The notes under the pieces were generated by a model. The model was not told the origin of the DNA. It ran no database searches and saw only the letters and a program-made list of their open reading frames with translations. DNA of 64,000 nt, taken from PALSA-911 sp963743035. Its GTDB lineage: Bacteria; Pseudomonadota; Alphaproteobacteria; Acetobacterales; Acetobacteraceae. The position numbers and the translations under genes are program-made. The stretch is from the NCBI GenBank assembly GCA_963743035.1, contig CAVUOB010000009.1:124001-188000 (forward strand). Direction: 5' to 3'. Below are positions 42,401 to 51,139 of the stretch, in pieces. Positions within the stretch are counted from its first letter, which is position 1; every line of letters starts with the position of its first letter.

Positions 42401-42961
42401 GAGCTGTCGGCCGCCATCGCCAAGCTGCGCGGCTCCATCGGCCACCTGAACCGCGAGGGCCGCGAGCGGCTGAATACGGTGTTCCAGGAGGTGGACCGGC
42501 ATTTCCAGCAATTGTTCACCCGCATGTTCGGCGGCGGGCGGGCGCATCTGGCGATGGTCGGCTCGGACGATCCGCTCGAAGCCGGCCTCGAGATCTACGC
42601 CCAGCCGCCGGGCAAGAAGCTCGCCACGCTCTCGTTGCTGTCGGGCGGCGAGCAGGCGCTGACGGCGCTGTCACTGATCTTCGCGGTGTTCCGCTGCAAC
42701 CCGGCGCCGATCTGCGTGCTGGACGAGGTGGATGCGCCGCTGGACGACGCCAACGTGGAACGGTTCTGCACCCTGCTGGAAGACATGGTGCGCGAAACCG
42801 CGACGCGCTTCCTGGTCGTCACCCACCATCCTTTGACGATGGCGCGCATGAACCGGCTGTACGGCGTGACGATGCAGGAGCGTGGCGTGTCCCGCCTGCT
42901 GTCGGTGGATCTGCAGGCCGCGACCGGAATGGTGGAGCCCCCGCGTATGGCCGCCGAATAG
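39491..42961 (+). CDS. smc: Chromosome segregation protein SMC
   Basis: SMC dimers compact and segregate chromosomes with ScpA/ScpB. The 1156-residue product has Walker A GIVGPNGCGKSNVVEALRWAMGE (about residues 30-50), long Ala/Glu/Arg-rich coiled coils, a hinge region near 480-640 (ALSVPAGLEAALGAALGEEL, then GQMLVSRQGAVWRWDGYTI), and the C-terminal head with signature LSLLSGGEQALTALSLIFAVF and Walker B APICVLDEVDAPLDD. The start is TTG at 39491 with GGAG seven bases upstream; no ATG fits the family start. Coiled-coil composition makes long antisense open frames over it. Confidence 0.95.
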   Translation: MPVRFSRLRIAGFKSFAEATSVEILPGLTGIVGPNGCGKSNVVEALRWAMGESSAKNMRGGEMDDVIFAGTTARASRNIAEVTLSLEEAQGLAPHPFHEQPELEISRRIERGNGSAYRVNGKEVRARDVQTLFADLASGARSSAMVSQGRVGTIVNARPEDRRSVLEEAAGITGLHARRHEAELKLRAAEANMARAEDLRGQLEGQLGALKRQARQASRYRNISGNIRQAEQELLSVQRAQVERARAAAQAALQEAGQAVAAATAAATAAAAEATEGETALPELRTREADARTALERHRVAQEQIAAEESRARTALTEAVRRLEQLDRDLAHAGQLRHDAVAAEQRLAKEDETIAAADNGHEDRARAAEAALVQASETVREAEAAANRATEGAAEASARAQSVAQELSQAEQRARRLNDQFAKLLEERTRTAAQAIDPARLEAAKATFQAAEAALATARSALEQAEQARTAAQAAQGAARTQESAAAAARAKLAAEVQALREVLAVKDGERWPPMLDALSVPAGLEAALGAALGEELSSAANPGAARHWRDLPAFDPAPALPDGATPFASLIRFPPALARAVSQVGLIEDNAAGDALQSALAPGQMLVSRQGAVWRWDGYTILAGTPTAAAVRLQQRNRLNGLVARLADAEAEANAARLARTQADEAATAATSAEQQARTARRDAEQALERARAAAHTLNTQAATIAARMEAVEQQITRLTPERDDADAALARAREAQAALPDIAALRTGVEQARAALSAARGAENAARSSRDGLAREHAGRMARRQSIERERAGWAERAADAISRVTDLTARAEAARAEHAALAAAPGTIATQKAAALEALKEAEAVHRRAAEALNAASNAGSAATRAARAAEAALATARENLVRAEGNATQADHAWGTVAERILERLGANAALPEPPPVIIAETEEKARRKLDRLVKEREEMGPVNLRAEMEADEVEKQIATIIAERDELSAAIAKLRGSIGHLNREGRERLNTVFQEVDRHFQQLFTRMFGGGRAHLAMVGSDDPLEAGLEIYAQPPGKKLATLSLLSGGEQALTALSLIFAVFRCNPAPICVLDEVDAPLDDANVERFCTLLEDMVRETATRFLVVTHHPLTMARMNRLYGVTMQERGVSRLLSVDLQAATGMVEPPRMAAE

Positions 42962-43081
42962 ATTTTTCTTCTCCGCCGGTCGACTTCGGGGAAACCTCTA
43001 TTCCAATAACAGGATAAATTTGGCGTCGGGAGAAGAAACTGGCATTACTGAGCTTATCAATTCAGCACAGGAAGATGCCTG

Positions 43082-44057
43082 ATGACCCAAAAACCGCTCG
43101 TTTTCGACCGCCCGCTGCGCGGCCGGATCTATGACAGCATCGCCGAGACCATCGGCAACACCCCGCTGGTGCGCATACCCAAGATCTGCGCCGAAGAAGG
43201 CATCACCGCCGACATCTGCCTGAAGCTGGAATTCTTCAACCCGATCGCCAGCGTGAAGGATCGCATCGGCGTCAGCATGATCCTGGCGCTGGAAGAAGCG
43301 GGCAAGCTCGCGCCGGGGGCCACGATCATCGAGCCGACCTCGGGCAATACCGGCATCGGCCTTGCGTTCATGTGCGCCGCGCGGGGCTACAAGCTGATCC
43401 TGACCATGCCGGAAAGCGTGTCGATAGAACGGCGCAAAATGCTCGCCTTCCTCGGCGCCGGCCTGGAACTGACCCCGCGCGAGAAAGGCATGAACGGTGC
43501 CATCGCCAAGGCCAACGAGTTGCTGGCGGCAACGCCGGGCGCGGTGATGCCGAACCAGTTCGCCAACCCCGCCAACCCCGCGATCCATGAGAAGACCACC
43601 GCCGAGGAGATCTGGTACGATACCGACGGCGAGGTGGACGCCATCGTTTCCGGCATCGGCACGGGCGGCACCATCACCGGCCTGTCGCATGCGCTGAAGC
43701 CGCGCCGGCCCAGCCTGAAGCTGTATGCCGTCGAGCCCGAGGCCAGCCCGGGTACTGTCCGGTGGATCCCCCGCGCCGCATCCGATCCAGGGCATCGGCG
43801 CCGGCTTCGTGCCGGAGATCCTGGACACGCACGGCTACGATGAGGTGCTGCAGGTCAGCAACGCCGAGTCGCTCGAGCAATCCCGCCGCCTGGCCCGCAT
43901 CGAGGGCATTCCCGCGGGCATTTCGTCCGGCGCCGCGCTGGCGGCCACGTTGCGGCTCGCCAAACGGCCGGAGATGGCCGGCAAGCGGATCGTGACCATC
44001 ATCCCGTCCTTCGCCGAACGCTATATCAGCTCCGTGCTGTTCGAAGGCATCGGCTAG
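43082..44057 (+). CDS. cysK: Cysteine synthase A, frameshifted in this sequence
   Basis: CysK makes cysteine from O-acetylserine and sulfide with PLP. The N-terminal part has IAETIGNTPLVRIPKI, the PLP Lys in NPIASVKDRIGVSMI, the TSGNTGIGLAF loop, and GIGTGGTITGLSHALK. After AVEPEASP the frame is lost; the next frame continues with VLSGGSPAPHPIQGIGAGFVPEILD, GISSGAALAATLRLA and RIVTIIPSFAERYISSVLF. The span of 976 bases is one more than 325 codons, so one extra G in the CCCGGG at 43748-43753 explains it. As a core enzyme, a sequence error is a likely cause; a real mutation covered by another cysteine synthase is possible. Confidence 0.88.
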
Positions 44058-44069
44058 GCGCTTGCGGAT

Positions 44070-44477
44070 ATGGGTGCGTGGGGCCCTGGCAGCTTCGACA
44101 ATGATGTGGCGGTCGACTGGGCGCTGGAATGCGCCCGGTCGGCCGATTTCCTGCTGGTTGAAGCCGCGCTGGACAATTTCCTCGCCGCCGAAGCCGACGA
44201 ACTGGACGCGGCGGATGCGGAGGAAGCGATCGCGGCTGCCGAGGTGGTGGCGCGCGCAGCGGGAAACTGGGGCGTTCGCAGCGCATATTCCAAGGCATTG
44301 GACGATTGGATCGAGCGGATCGGGCAGTCGCCTGCCCGCGGGCTGCTGACCAAGGCCCAGCGGACCGTCCGGCGGGTCCGTAACGAACCTTCCGAACTGC
44401 GCGACCTCTGGTCCGACAGCGATGGTTTCGCGGATTGGCAGGCATCTCTGGACGAGTTGCTGGCCAGGCTCAGCTAA
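44070..44477 (+). CDS. DUF4259 domain protein
   Basis: The 135-residue protein begins MGAWGPGSFDNDVAVDWALE, the diagnostic start of DUF4259 (MGAWG-xxxFDND-x-A-DW), followed by helices (DAADAEEAIAAAEVVARA and SELRDLWSDSDGFADWQASLDEL). Its function is not known; members are often near stress or toxin-immunity genes, but nothing here supports that. It starts 12 bases after cysK and is probably co-transcribed. Confidence 0.85.
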   Translation: MGAWGPGSFDNDVAVDWALECARSADFLLVEAALDNFLAAEADELDAADAEEAIAAAEVVARAAGNWGVRSAYSKALDDWIERIGQSPARGLLTKAQRTVRRVRNEPSELRDLWSDSDGFADWQASLDELLARLS

Positions 44478-44505
44478 CGCGGGATGGCCGCGTCGACCGT
44501 TACGA

Positions 44506-45390
44506 TCAGGTCGTGAGAACCCGACCGGCGATCGCGTCCAGCCGCGCCAGCAGGGCGGGGTCGCGCTTACCGGGCGCGGTGATGATCGCATGATCCAGCG
44601 CCCGGTCGCATCCGGCCGGGCACAGCCCGCGCGGCTCGCCAAGCGCCGGCACCACACGCTTCACCAGTTCGCGGGCGTTGTCGGCGTTGCCGAGCAGCAC
44701 CTTCACCACCGCCTCCACCGTGACGTGATCATGGTCGGGGTGCCAGCAGTCGAAGTCGGTCACCATGGCGACCGTCGCGTAGCAGATCTCCGCCTCCCGG
44801 GCGAGCTTGGCTTCGGGCATGTTGGTCATGCCGATCACGCTGCAGCCCCAGGAACGATAGAGCTCGCTCTCCGCCTTGGTGGAGAATTGCGGCCCCTCCA
44901 TCACCAGATAGGTGCCACCGCGGGTCACCGGCAGATCCAGGCCGCGCGCCGCCTGCTCCAGGGCGTCGCCAAGGCGCGGGCAAACCGGATGCGCCATCGA
45001 CACATGGGCGACAATGCCGTCGCCGAAGAAGCTCTTCTCGCGCGCGAAGCTTCGGTCGATGAACTGGTCGACGATGACGAAATGCCCGGGCGGCAGTTCC
45101 GCCTTCAGGCTGCCGACCGCCGATAGCGACAGGATGTCGGTGACGCCGGAGCGCTTCAGCGCGTCGATATTGGCGCGGTAGTTCAGATGCGTGGGGGAGA
45201 TCGGGTGCCCGCGGCCGTGCCGCGGCAGGAACACGCAGCGCACCCCCGCCAGCCGCCCGAACAGGAGTTCATCCGACGGGGCGCCCCATGGGGTTGCCAC
45301 CGGGCGCCAGGATTTATCCTCCAGCCCCTCGATATCGTACAGCCCCGAGCCGCCGATAATCCCGATCACGGGCTCGATAGTATCCGCCAT
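44506..45390 (-). CDS. mtnP: S-methyl-5'-thioadenosine phosphorylase
   Basis: MtnP cleaves methylthioadenosine to adenine and methylthioribose-1-phosphate, recycling polyamine and quorum-signal by-products. The 294-residue protein shows IGIIGGSGLYDIEGL, FLPRHGRGHPISPTHLNYRANIDALK, the TEGPQFSTKAESE-type block (LVMEGPQFSTKAESELYRSWG), GMTNMPEAKLAREAEICYA and TDFDCWHPDHDHV. It resembles the eukaryote-like trimeric form. I take ATG 45390; a GTG directly before it is also in frame. Confidence 0.95.
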   Translation of the reverse strand: MADTIEPVIGIIGGSGLYDIEGLEDKSWRPVATPWGAPSDELLFGRLAGVRCVFLPRHGRGHPISPTHLNYRANIDALKRSGVTDILSLSAVGSLKAELPPGHFVIVDQFIDRSFAREKSFFGDGIVAHVSMAHPVCPRLGDALEQAARGLDLPVTRGGTYLVMEGPQFSTKAESELYRSWGCSVIGMTNMPEAKLAREAEICYATVAMVTDFDCWHPDHDHVTVEAVVKVLLGNADNARELVKRVVPALGEPRGLCPAGCDRALDHAIITAPGKRDPALLARLDAIAGRVLTT

Positions 45391-45408
45391 CACGTTATAT
45401 CCGGGTTT

Positions 45409-45471
45409 CCAAAGGGCCTCGCCCTTTGGCTGGGTCCAGGGGGACAGGGTCCAGGGGGCAGCGCCCCCTGG
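45409..45471 (-). terminator. Two adjacent perfect hairpins downstream of petC
   Basis: CCAAAGGGC-CTC-GCCCTTTGG (45409-45429) and CCAGGGGGC-AGC-GCCCCCTGG (45451-45471) are both perfect 9-bp stems with three-base loops. Between them GGGTCCAGGGGG is repeated once. They lie directly after the petC stop (45481, minus strand) and before the mtnP start region. No clear T-run follows, so they may stabilise the mRNA end or be a dispersed element rather than a classical terminator. Confidence 0.55.
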
Positions 45472-45480
45472 CCTCCTCGG

Positions 45481-46266
45481 TTAGTGGTCGACGTCGGCCC
45501 AGATCTGCCGCTTCACGGCATAGGTGACGCCGGTCATCAGCACCAGGAACAGCGCAATACGCACCCCGATCCGCTTGCGCTCGACCAGTTCCGGATTGGC
45601 CGCCCATGCCAGGAAAGTCACCACGTCGTGCGCTTCCTGCTGCAGCGTGTTCTTGGTGCCGTCGGCGTACTCGACCTGGCCATCGGTCAGCGGCTGGCGC
45701 ATGGCGATCTGATGGCCGGGGAAGTACTTGTTGTAGTTCATCCCCGACTGCATCTTGATGTCCGCCGGCGGATCGGCAAAGCCGGTAAGCAGGTCGTAGA
45801 TGTAGTCCGCCCCGCCTTCACGCGCATTGACGATCAGCGACAGATCCGGCGGCAGCGCCCCGTTGTTCACGGCGCGGGCCACCTTCTCGTTCGGGAACGG
45901 CGCGCGGAACCGGCTGGACGGCGTCGCCGGACCGCTGACCGGCTCGCCGGCGTCGTTCAGTCCCAACGGCACTTCGAAACCGGCGGCGATCGACTTGATC
46001 TGATCGAGCGAGAGACCGATCCCCGTCAGGCTGCGGTAGAACAGCTGGTTCATCGAGTGGCAGTTCGAGCAGACTTCCGAGTAGACCTGGAAGCCGCGCT
46101 GCGCGGCGGCCAGATCGTAGGAGCCGAAAAGGCTGTCGAAGCTCCATTTCTGCGTCGGCAGGGTGATGGTTTCCTCGGCCGGCGCAGGCACGGCCACGAC
46201 GGACCCGACGAGCAGGGCCGCGCCGGCAATCAGGGAACGCACAACCTTAGAAAGCGGGGCGCGCAT
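45481..46266 (-). CDS. petC: Cytochrome bc1 complex cytochrome c1
   Basis: Cytochrome c1 passes electrons from the Rieske centre to soluble cytochrome c. The 261-residue precursor has a signal peptide (MRAPLSKVVRSLIAGAALLV, ending near VPAPA), the heme c motif CSNCH in GFQVYSEVCSNCHSMNQLFYRSL, the axial Met region MQSGMNYNKYFPGHQIAMRQPL and a C-terminal membrane anchor (RIALFLVLMTGVTYAVKRQIW). Its start overlaps the petB stop by one base, so petABC are co-translated. It requires the Ccm system, of which ccmA-ccmB are in this window. Confidence 0.96.
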   Translation of the reverse strand: MRAPLSKVVRSLIAGAALLVGSVVAVPAPAEETITLPTQKWSFDSLFGSYDLAAAQRGFQVYSEVCSNCHSMNQLFYRSLTGIGLSLDQIKSIAAGFEVPLGLNDAGEPVSGPATPSSRFRAPFPNEKVARAVNNGALPPDLSLIVNAREGGADYIYDLLTGFADPPADIKMQSGMNYNKYFPGHQIAMRQPLTDGQVEYADGTKNTLQQEAHDVVTFLAWAANPELVERKRIGVRIALFLVLMTGVTYAVKRQIWADVDH

Positions 46267-47540
46267 CAGATCTTCTCCATCGGCTTGGCAGCGGCGCCGC
46301 CGGGCAAGGGACCACCGCCTTTGCCACCGAGCACGGGTCGGCTGATGCTTTCCGGCAGCGGCAGGGGCCGCTCCAGGAACCCGAGCACGGGCAGAATGAC
46401 CAGGAAGTGAAGGAAATAATAGGCGGTGGCGACGCGGCCGATGACGACATAGATGCCCTCCGGCTTATGCGCGCCGCAGACGCCGAGTGCCACGACGGAG
46501 ATCACCCACACCCAGATCAGCTTGCGATACAGCGGGCGGAAGCGGGCGCTGCGCACCTTGCTGGTGTCCAGCCAGGGCAGGATGAACAGCAGCGCGATCG
46601 AGCCGAACATCATGCAGACGCCGCCGAGCTTGTTCGGGACCGAGCGCAGGATGGCGTAGAACGGCAGGAAGTACCATTCCGGCACGATGTCGGCCGGGGT
46701 CTGCAGCGGGTTGGCCGGGATGAAGTTGTTGGGGTCACCCAGGAAGTTCGGCGCGAAGAACACCAGGCAGGCGAACACCAGCAGATAGACGCACAGGCCG
46801 ACGCTGTCCTTCGCCGTGTAGTACGGGTGGAACGGCAGCGTGTCCTGCGGCGACTTCACGTCGATGCCGAGCGGGTTGTTGGAGCCGGTGATGTGCAGCG
46901 CGACCACGTGCAGGAAGGTGACGCCGACGATCACGAACGGCAGCAAATAATGCAGGCTGAAGAAGCGGTTCAATGTCGGGTTGTCGACCGAGAAGCCGCC
47001 CCACAGCCAGGTCACGATCGGCTCGCCCACGATGGGGAAGGCGGAGAACAGGTTGGTGATGACGGTGGCGCCCCAATAGGACATCTGGCCCCAGGGCAGC
47101 ACGTAGCCCATGAACGCGGTGGCCATCATCAGCAGCAGCAGGGCCACGCCGATCATCCACAGCAGCTCCCGCGGGTATTTATAGGAGCCGTAGTACATGC
47201 CGCGGAAAATGTGGACGAACACGACGATGAAGAACATCGACGCGCCATTCTGATGCACGTAGCGCAACAGCCAGCCATAGTTCACGTCGCGCATGATGTG
47301 CTGGACGCTGTCGAAGGCCAGCATGCTGTTGGGCTGGTAGTTCATCGCCAGGAAGATCCCGGTGATGATCATGATCATCAGATTGACCATGGCCAGCGCA
47401 CCGAAGTTCCAAAGATAATTGAAATTCTTCGGCGTCGGGAAGGACCCGTATTCCTTCTGCATCATCGTGAAGATGGGCATTCGGGTATCGATCCAGTTGA
47501 TCACTGGATTCTGGAAATCGCTCTTGTTCAGGCCGGCCAT
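46266..47540 (-). CDS. petB: Cytochrome bc1 complex cytochrome b
   Basis: Cytochrome b carries the two b hemes and quinol sites of complex III. The 424-residue protein has eight or more hydrophobic spans. Heme-ligand His pairs are in the second and fourth spans (RYVHQNGASMFFIVVFVHIFRG and FFSLHYLLPFVIVGVTFLHVVALHITGSNNPLG). The Qo-site PEWY is in TPADIVPEWYFLPFYAILRS, and WGATVITNLFSAFPIVGEP is the typical cd-loop. A short Gly/Lys/Pro-rich tail ends the protein. Confidence 0.97.
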   Translation of the reverse strand: MAGLNKSDFQNPVINWIDTRMPIFTMMQKEYGSFPTPKNFNYLWNFGALAMVNLMIMIITGIFLAMNYQPNSMLAFDSVQHIMRDVNYGWLLRYVHQNGASMFFIVVFVHIFRGMYYGSYKYPRELLWMIGVALLLLMMATAFMGYVLPWGQMSYWGATVITNLFSAFPIVGEPIVTWLWGGFSVDNPTLNRFFSLHYLLPFVIVGVTFLHVVALHITGSNNPLGIDVKSPQDTLPFHPYYTAKDSVGLCVYLLVFACLVFFAPNFLGDPNNFIPANPLQTPADIVPEWYFLPFYAILRSVPNKLGGVCMMFGSIALLFILPWLDTSKVRSARFRPLYRKLIWVWVISVVALGVCGAHKPEGIYVVIGRVATAYYFLHFLVILPVLGFLERPLPLPESISRPVLGGKGGGPLPGGAAAKPMEKI

Positions 47541-47572
47541 GGAGATAACCTCATCCTAGTGGGCTGATTTCG

Positions 47573-48161
47573 TCAGCCGATCTTGATTTTCGTGTCGGTC
47601 GTGAATGCGTAGGGCGGCAGCGCCAGATTGAGCGGCGCGGGCCCGTGGCGCACCCGCCCGGACGTGTCGGTACTGGCTGCCATGGCAGGGGCAGAACCAG
47701 CCGCCCCACTCGCCGCGGTTGTCGGTCGGCCGGTTGCCCACCGGGATGCAGCCGAGATGGGTGCAGATGCCGATCAACACGATCCACTGCGCATGGTCCG
47801 GCTTCACCCGGGCGCTGTCCGCCTGCGGATCGATCAACTGCGCCAGCGGCACATCCTGGGCTTCCTTGATCTCCTGCGGGGTGCGGTGGCGCACGAAGAT
47901 CGGCTTGCCGCGCCACATGACGGTGATACCCATGCCTTCGGCGATCGGGGTGACGTCCACCTCGGTCGAGGAAGCGGCGAGCACGTCCTTCGACGGGTTC
48001 ATGCTGTCGATCAGCGGCCAGGCGATGGCGCCGGCGCCGATGATGGCGCCCGCTCCGGCGATCAGCTTCAGGAAATCGCGCTTGGACGGATCCTCGGGAA
48101 GACCATGCGCGGCACCGGCGCCGTGAGTGCCAGAGGTTGCAGTCGCGGCTGTGTCGGCCAT
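47573..48161 (-). CDS. petA: Ubiquinol-cytochrome c reductase iron-sulfur (Rieske) subunit, frameshifted near the C-terminus
   Basis: The Rieske subunit transfers electrons from quinol to cytochrome c1. Visible are an N-terminal anchor (RDFLKLIAGAGAIIGAGAIAWPLIDSMNP), the cluster ligands CTHLGC and CPCHG (residues about 133 and 155) and GSQY. The frame then breaks at about 47670; in the next frame the normal end (TSGRVRHGPAPLNLALPPYA, then a short TDTKIKIG) follows to a TGA at 47573. One extra C in TACCGACAC accounts for this; the span of 589 bases is one above 196 codons. Uncorrected, the frame would end at 47556 with an abnormal tail. Likely a sequence error in an essential gene. Confidence 0.9.
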
Positions 48162-48319
48162 TCATCCCTCGATCAACCCGTTACGGGCATATAGTTAACC
48201 AAAAGCGGCTGAGTTTAGGGCCCGGCCGCATTCTTTCGTATAGTAGAAGCGTCCTTTCGCGGCGGCAACACGCTGTTGGCCACGCAAGTACCCGAAACTC
48301 AGCGAGGATTCCCCGTAAA

Positions 48320-49222
48320 GTGTCTGAAATCCTGTCCCGTCCGCCACATGACTCACTGAAGCCGCCGGCGCAAGCCTGGTTCGAGCGGTTGCGGGACCAG
48401 ATTTGCGCCGAATTCGAATGCATTGAACGGGAATGCCTGCAGGATGGACCCGCCGGCGGCGTTGATACGGTCGGTACATTTCAGCAAAACGCGTGGAATC
48501 GGCCGACCGCCGATGGCTCGCCCGGCGGCGGCGGGGTGATGAGCGTGATGCGGGGACGCGTGTTCGAGAAAGTGGGCGTGAATGTCTCCACCGTCTGGGG
48601 CGAGTTCTCGCCGGAATTTCGCAAGCAGATCCCCGGCGCCGACGAGGACCCGCGCTTCTGGGCCAGCGGCATCAGCCTGGTTTCGCACATGCGCAGCCCG
48701 CTGGTGCCCGCGGCGCATTTCAACACGCGGATGCTGATCACCACCAAGGGCTGGTTCGGCGGCGGCGGCGACCTGACACCGATGCGGCTGGACACGCCGG
48801 AAGCCATGGCGGACGCCGCCGATTTCCACGCCACCTACAAAGCGGCCTGCGATCGGTACGATCCCGGCTACTATGCCGAATTCAAGGCGTGGTGCGATCG
48901 CTACTTCTTCCTGCCGCACCGCAACGAGCCGCGCGGCGCCGGCGGGATTTTCTATGACCACCTGGACAGCGGGAACGCCGACAGGGATTTCGCCTTCACC
49001 CAGGATGTCGGACGCGCGTTTCTGGATGTCTACCCGCGCATCATCCGCCGGCGCATGCACACAGGCTGGACCCCGGAAGAGCGCGAACACCAGCTGGTCC
49101 GGCGCGGCCGCTACGTGGAATTCAACCTGATCCACGACCGCGGCACTCTGTTCGGCCTGAAAACCGGCGGCAATGTCGAAGCGATTCTCATGAGCCTGCC
49201 GCCCGAGGTGAAGTGGCCTTAA
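48320..49222 (+). CDS. hemF: Oxygen-dependent coproporphyrinogen III oxidase
   Basis: HemF oxidatively decarboxylates coproporphyrinogen III in heme synthesis. The 300-residue protein contains GGGGVMSVMRGRVFEKVGVNVSTVWGEF, the SHMRSPLVPAAHFNTR block with the conserved His and Arg, TKGWFGGGGDLTPM, GAGGIFYDHLDSG and GRYVEFNLIHDRGTLFGLKTGGNVEAILMSLPP, all family hallmarks. Start chosen is GTG at 48320 as no ATG fits; a weak GAGGA lies 12 bases upstream. It is divergent from petA, giving heme synthesis next to a heme-using complex. Confidence 0.95.
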   Translation: MSEILSRPPHDSLKPPAQAWFERLRDQICAEFECIERECLQDGPAGGVDTVGTFQQNAWNRPTADGSPGGGGVMSVMRGRVFEKVGVNVSTVWGEFSPEFRKQIPGADEDPRFWASGISLVSHMRSPLVPAAHFNTRMLITTKGWFGGGGDLTPMRLDTPEAMADAADFHATYKAACDRYDPGYYAEFKAWCDRYFFLPHRNEPRGAGGIFYDHLDSGNADRDFAFTQDVGRAFLDVYPRIIRRRMHTGWTPEEREHQLVRRGRYVEFNLIHDRGTLFGLKTGGNVEAILMSLPPEVKWP

Positions 49223-49259
49223 GCGGCGAAGGCCCCTCACCGGCCTCCACCGTCAGAGT

Positions 49260-49365
49260 TAGAGCAATATCGCTTGAGGTTGTTTCAACCGGGCGATGGA
49301 ATTGCTCGCTAAAACAAAGACCTAGACCATGATTGCCGCGTCTATCAGCGGCGATCATGGTCTAG
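49260..49365 (+). repeat. Bipartite palindromic intergenic repeat, copy 3
   Basis: Reads AGAGCAATAT, inner GGTTG/CAACC hairpin, ATTGCTCGCTAAAACAAAGA, then CTAGACCATGAT/ATCATGGTCTAG enclosing a loop with TCTATCAGCG. It is the reverse-complement orientation of copy 2 and about 80-85 percent alike by eye. The TAG that ends the adjacent ABC transporter gene (49362-49364) is inside the last arm. Confidence 0.8.
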
Positions 49366-51127
49366 GGCGCCAGATCCTGGCTGCGGACGAGGCGGGCGTA
49401 GAGTCCGTCATGCTCGATCAGCTGGGCGTGGGTGCCCTGCTCGACCGCACGCCCGGCGTCGAGCACCACCACCAGGTCGGCGTCGCGCACGGTGGAAAGC
49501 CGGTGCGCGATGACGATCGTGGTGCGGCCCTTGCGCAGGGTCGCCAGGGCTTGCTGCACCGCCGCCTCGCTCTCGGTGTCGAGCGCGCTGGTTGCCTCGT
49601 CCAGCAGCAGGATGCGAGGGTTGCGCAACAGCGCGCGAGCCAGGGTCACGCGCTGCCGCTGGCCGCCCGGACAGGCGCTGCCCACCAGGCCCGACGCGGG
49701 TGGCGAAACCTTCCGGCAGGGCGGCGATGAACCCCGCGGCGGCAGCCGCGCCGGCCGCCGCCTCCACCTGCTGTTCCGTCGCCCCGGGATGGCCCATGCG
49801 TATGTTGGTGCCCACGGTATCGTCGAACAGCAGCGTGTCCTGTCCGACATAGGCGATGGCGTCGCGCAGGCTGGCGAGCGTCACGCTGCGCACGTCCGCG
49901 CCATCGATCTGCACCTTGCCGGTGGTGGCGTCCTGCAATCGCGGGATCAGCGCCAGGGCGGTGGATTTGCCGGCGCCCGACGGCCCGACCAGCGCCACGG
50001 TGGTGCCGGGCAGCGCCTCGAAGCTCAGCCCGCGACAGTCCCGTGCGGCCGTCGGGATAGACGAAGCCGACATTGTCGAACACGACATGCCCGCGGCCGG
50101 GCGGCAACGGCACCGCGTCGGGCGCATCCAGGATTTTCGGCTGCTCGTCCAGGACCGCGAAAATGCGGACCAGGCCGGCCAGCCCCTCCTGCACCGCGGC
50201 GTTCAGCGAGCCCAGCGCGCGCAGCGGGCGGGAGGCGATCAGCAGCGCGGCGACGAAGCCGGTGAAATTGCCGATCGTGCTTGCCCCCACCGCCGACCGC
50301 CAACCGGCGAACCCGATCACCGCGGCGACCGCGGCGCCGCCCAGCACCTCGAGCAGCGGATCGACCCGGGCGCGCGAACGGGTCATGCGCAGCAGCGCGC
50401 GATAGAGCTGGGCGAACGCCCCTTCGGCGCGATGGGTCTCGGCCTCCTCCAGCCGGTAGGCGCGCACCGTTCGTGCCTGGGCGAAGCTTTCGTTCAGCAG
50501 CGCCGCGGTCTCCCCCATGCGTTCCTGCATGCCGCCGGAGGCGCGGCGAACGCGTTTGCCGATGCGCTGGATCGGCAGCGCGGCCAGCGGATAGAGCGCC
50601 GCCGCGATCAGGCTGAGCACCCAGTCGAGATAGATCATCGAGCCGACCAACCCGACCACGGTGATGGCATCCGCCAGACCGTTCACCGCGCGGGTCAATG
50701 CCTCACGGATGGTGGCGGCATCGGTGGTGAAGCGGGCCGCGAGCTGGGCCGGCGCCTCGCGTTCCAGGCGCGACAGATCGGCCCGCACGAGGTGGCCGAA
50801 CATGCGGGTCTGCAGGTCGCGGATGGTCAGCAGCACCACCTGCTGGACCAGAACATTCTGGAAATACTGCGCCGCGGCCTTCACCGACGTGACGACGATC
50901 ACCAGCAGCGGCAACTGGTACAGGATCCGCCGGTCCCGCGCGGTGAACATGGAAAAGGCGTGGTCGATCACCACGGGATAGAGCGCGGTGGTGCCCGCCA
51001 TGATGCCGGTGAACAGCAGGACCAGCAGCAGCCGGCCCTTGTAGCGGCGGACATGCTCGCGCCAGAGGCGGCGCAGCAGCGAGTAGGAGCTTTCGCTGAC
51101 GGGAGGGGCGGCGCGGACGATGGTCAT
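49362..51127 (-). pseudogene. ABC exporter (transmembrane-ATPase half transporter), two frameshifts
   Basis: An MsbA/lipid-A-exporter-like half transporter. The first 325 or so residues carry six membrane spans (LLLVLLFTGIMAGTTALYPVV onward) and the RFTTDAATIREALTRAVNGLAD coupling region. The ATPase domain is split: Walker A GPSGAGKSTALALI is in a second frame (break near 50030) and the signature LSGGQRQRVTLARALL with Walker B ILLLDEATSALDTESE and switch His in IVIAHRLSTV in a third (break near 49668). Both breaks fit one extra G in GGG runs. Two shifts in one gene can mean decay, but they follow the same pattern as the petA and cysK breaks, so errors are possible. Confidence 0.85.
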
Positions 51128-51139
51128 CCGCGCCGTGTA

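Noticed and set aside
38900..42547. A 1215-codon minus-strand frame over dsbA and smc
   Set aside because: It is the mirror of the Ala-rich coiled-coil sequence of SMC. No family motifs are seen.
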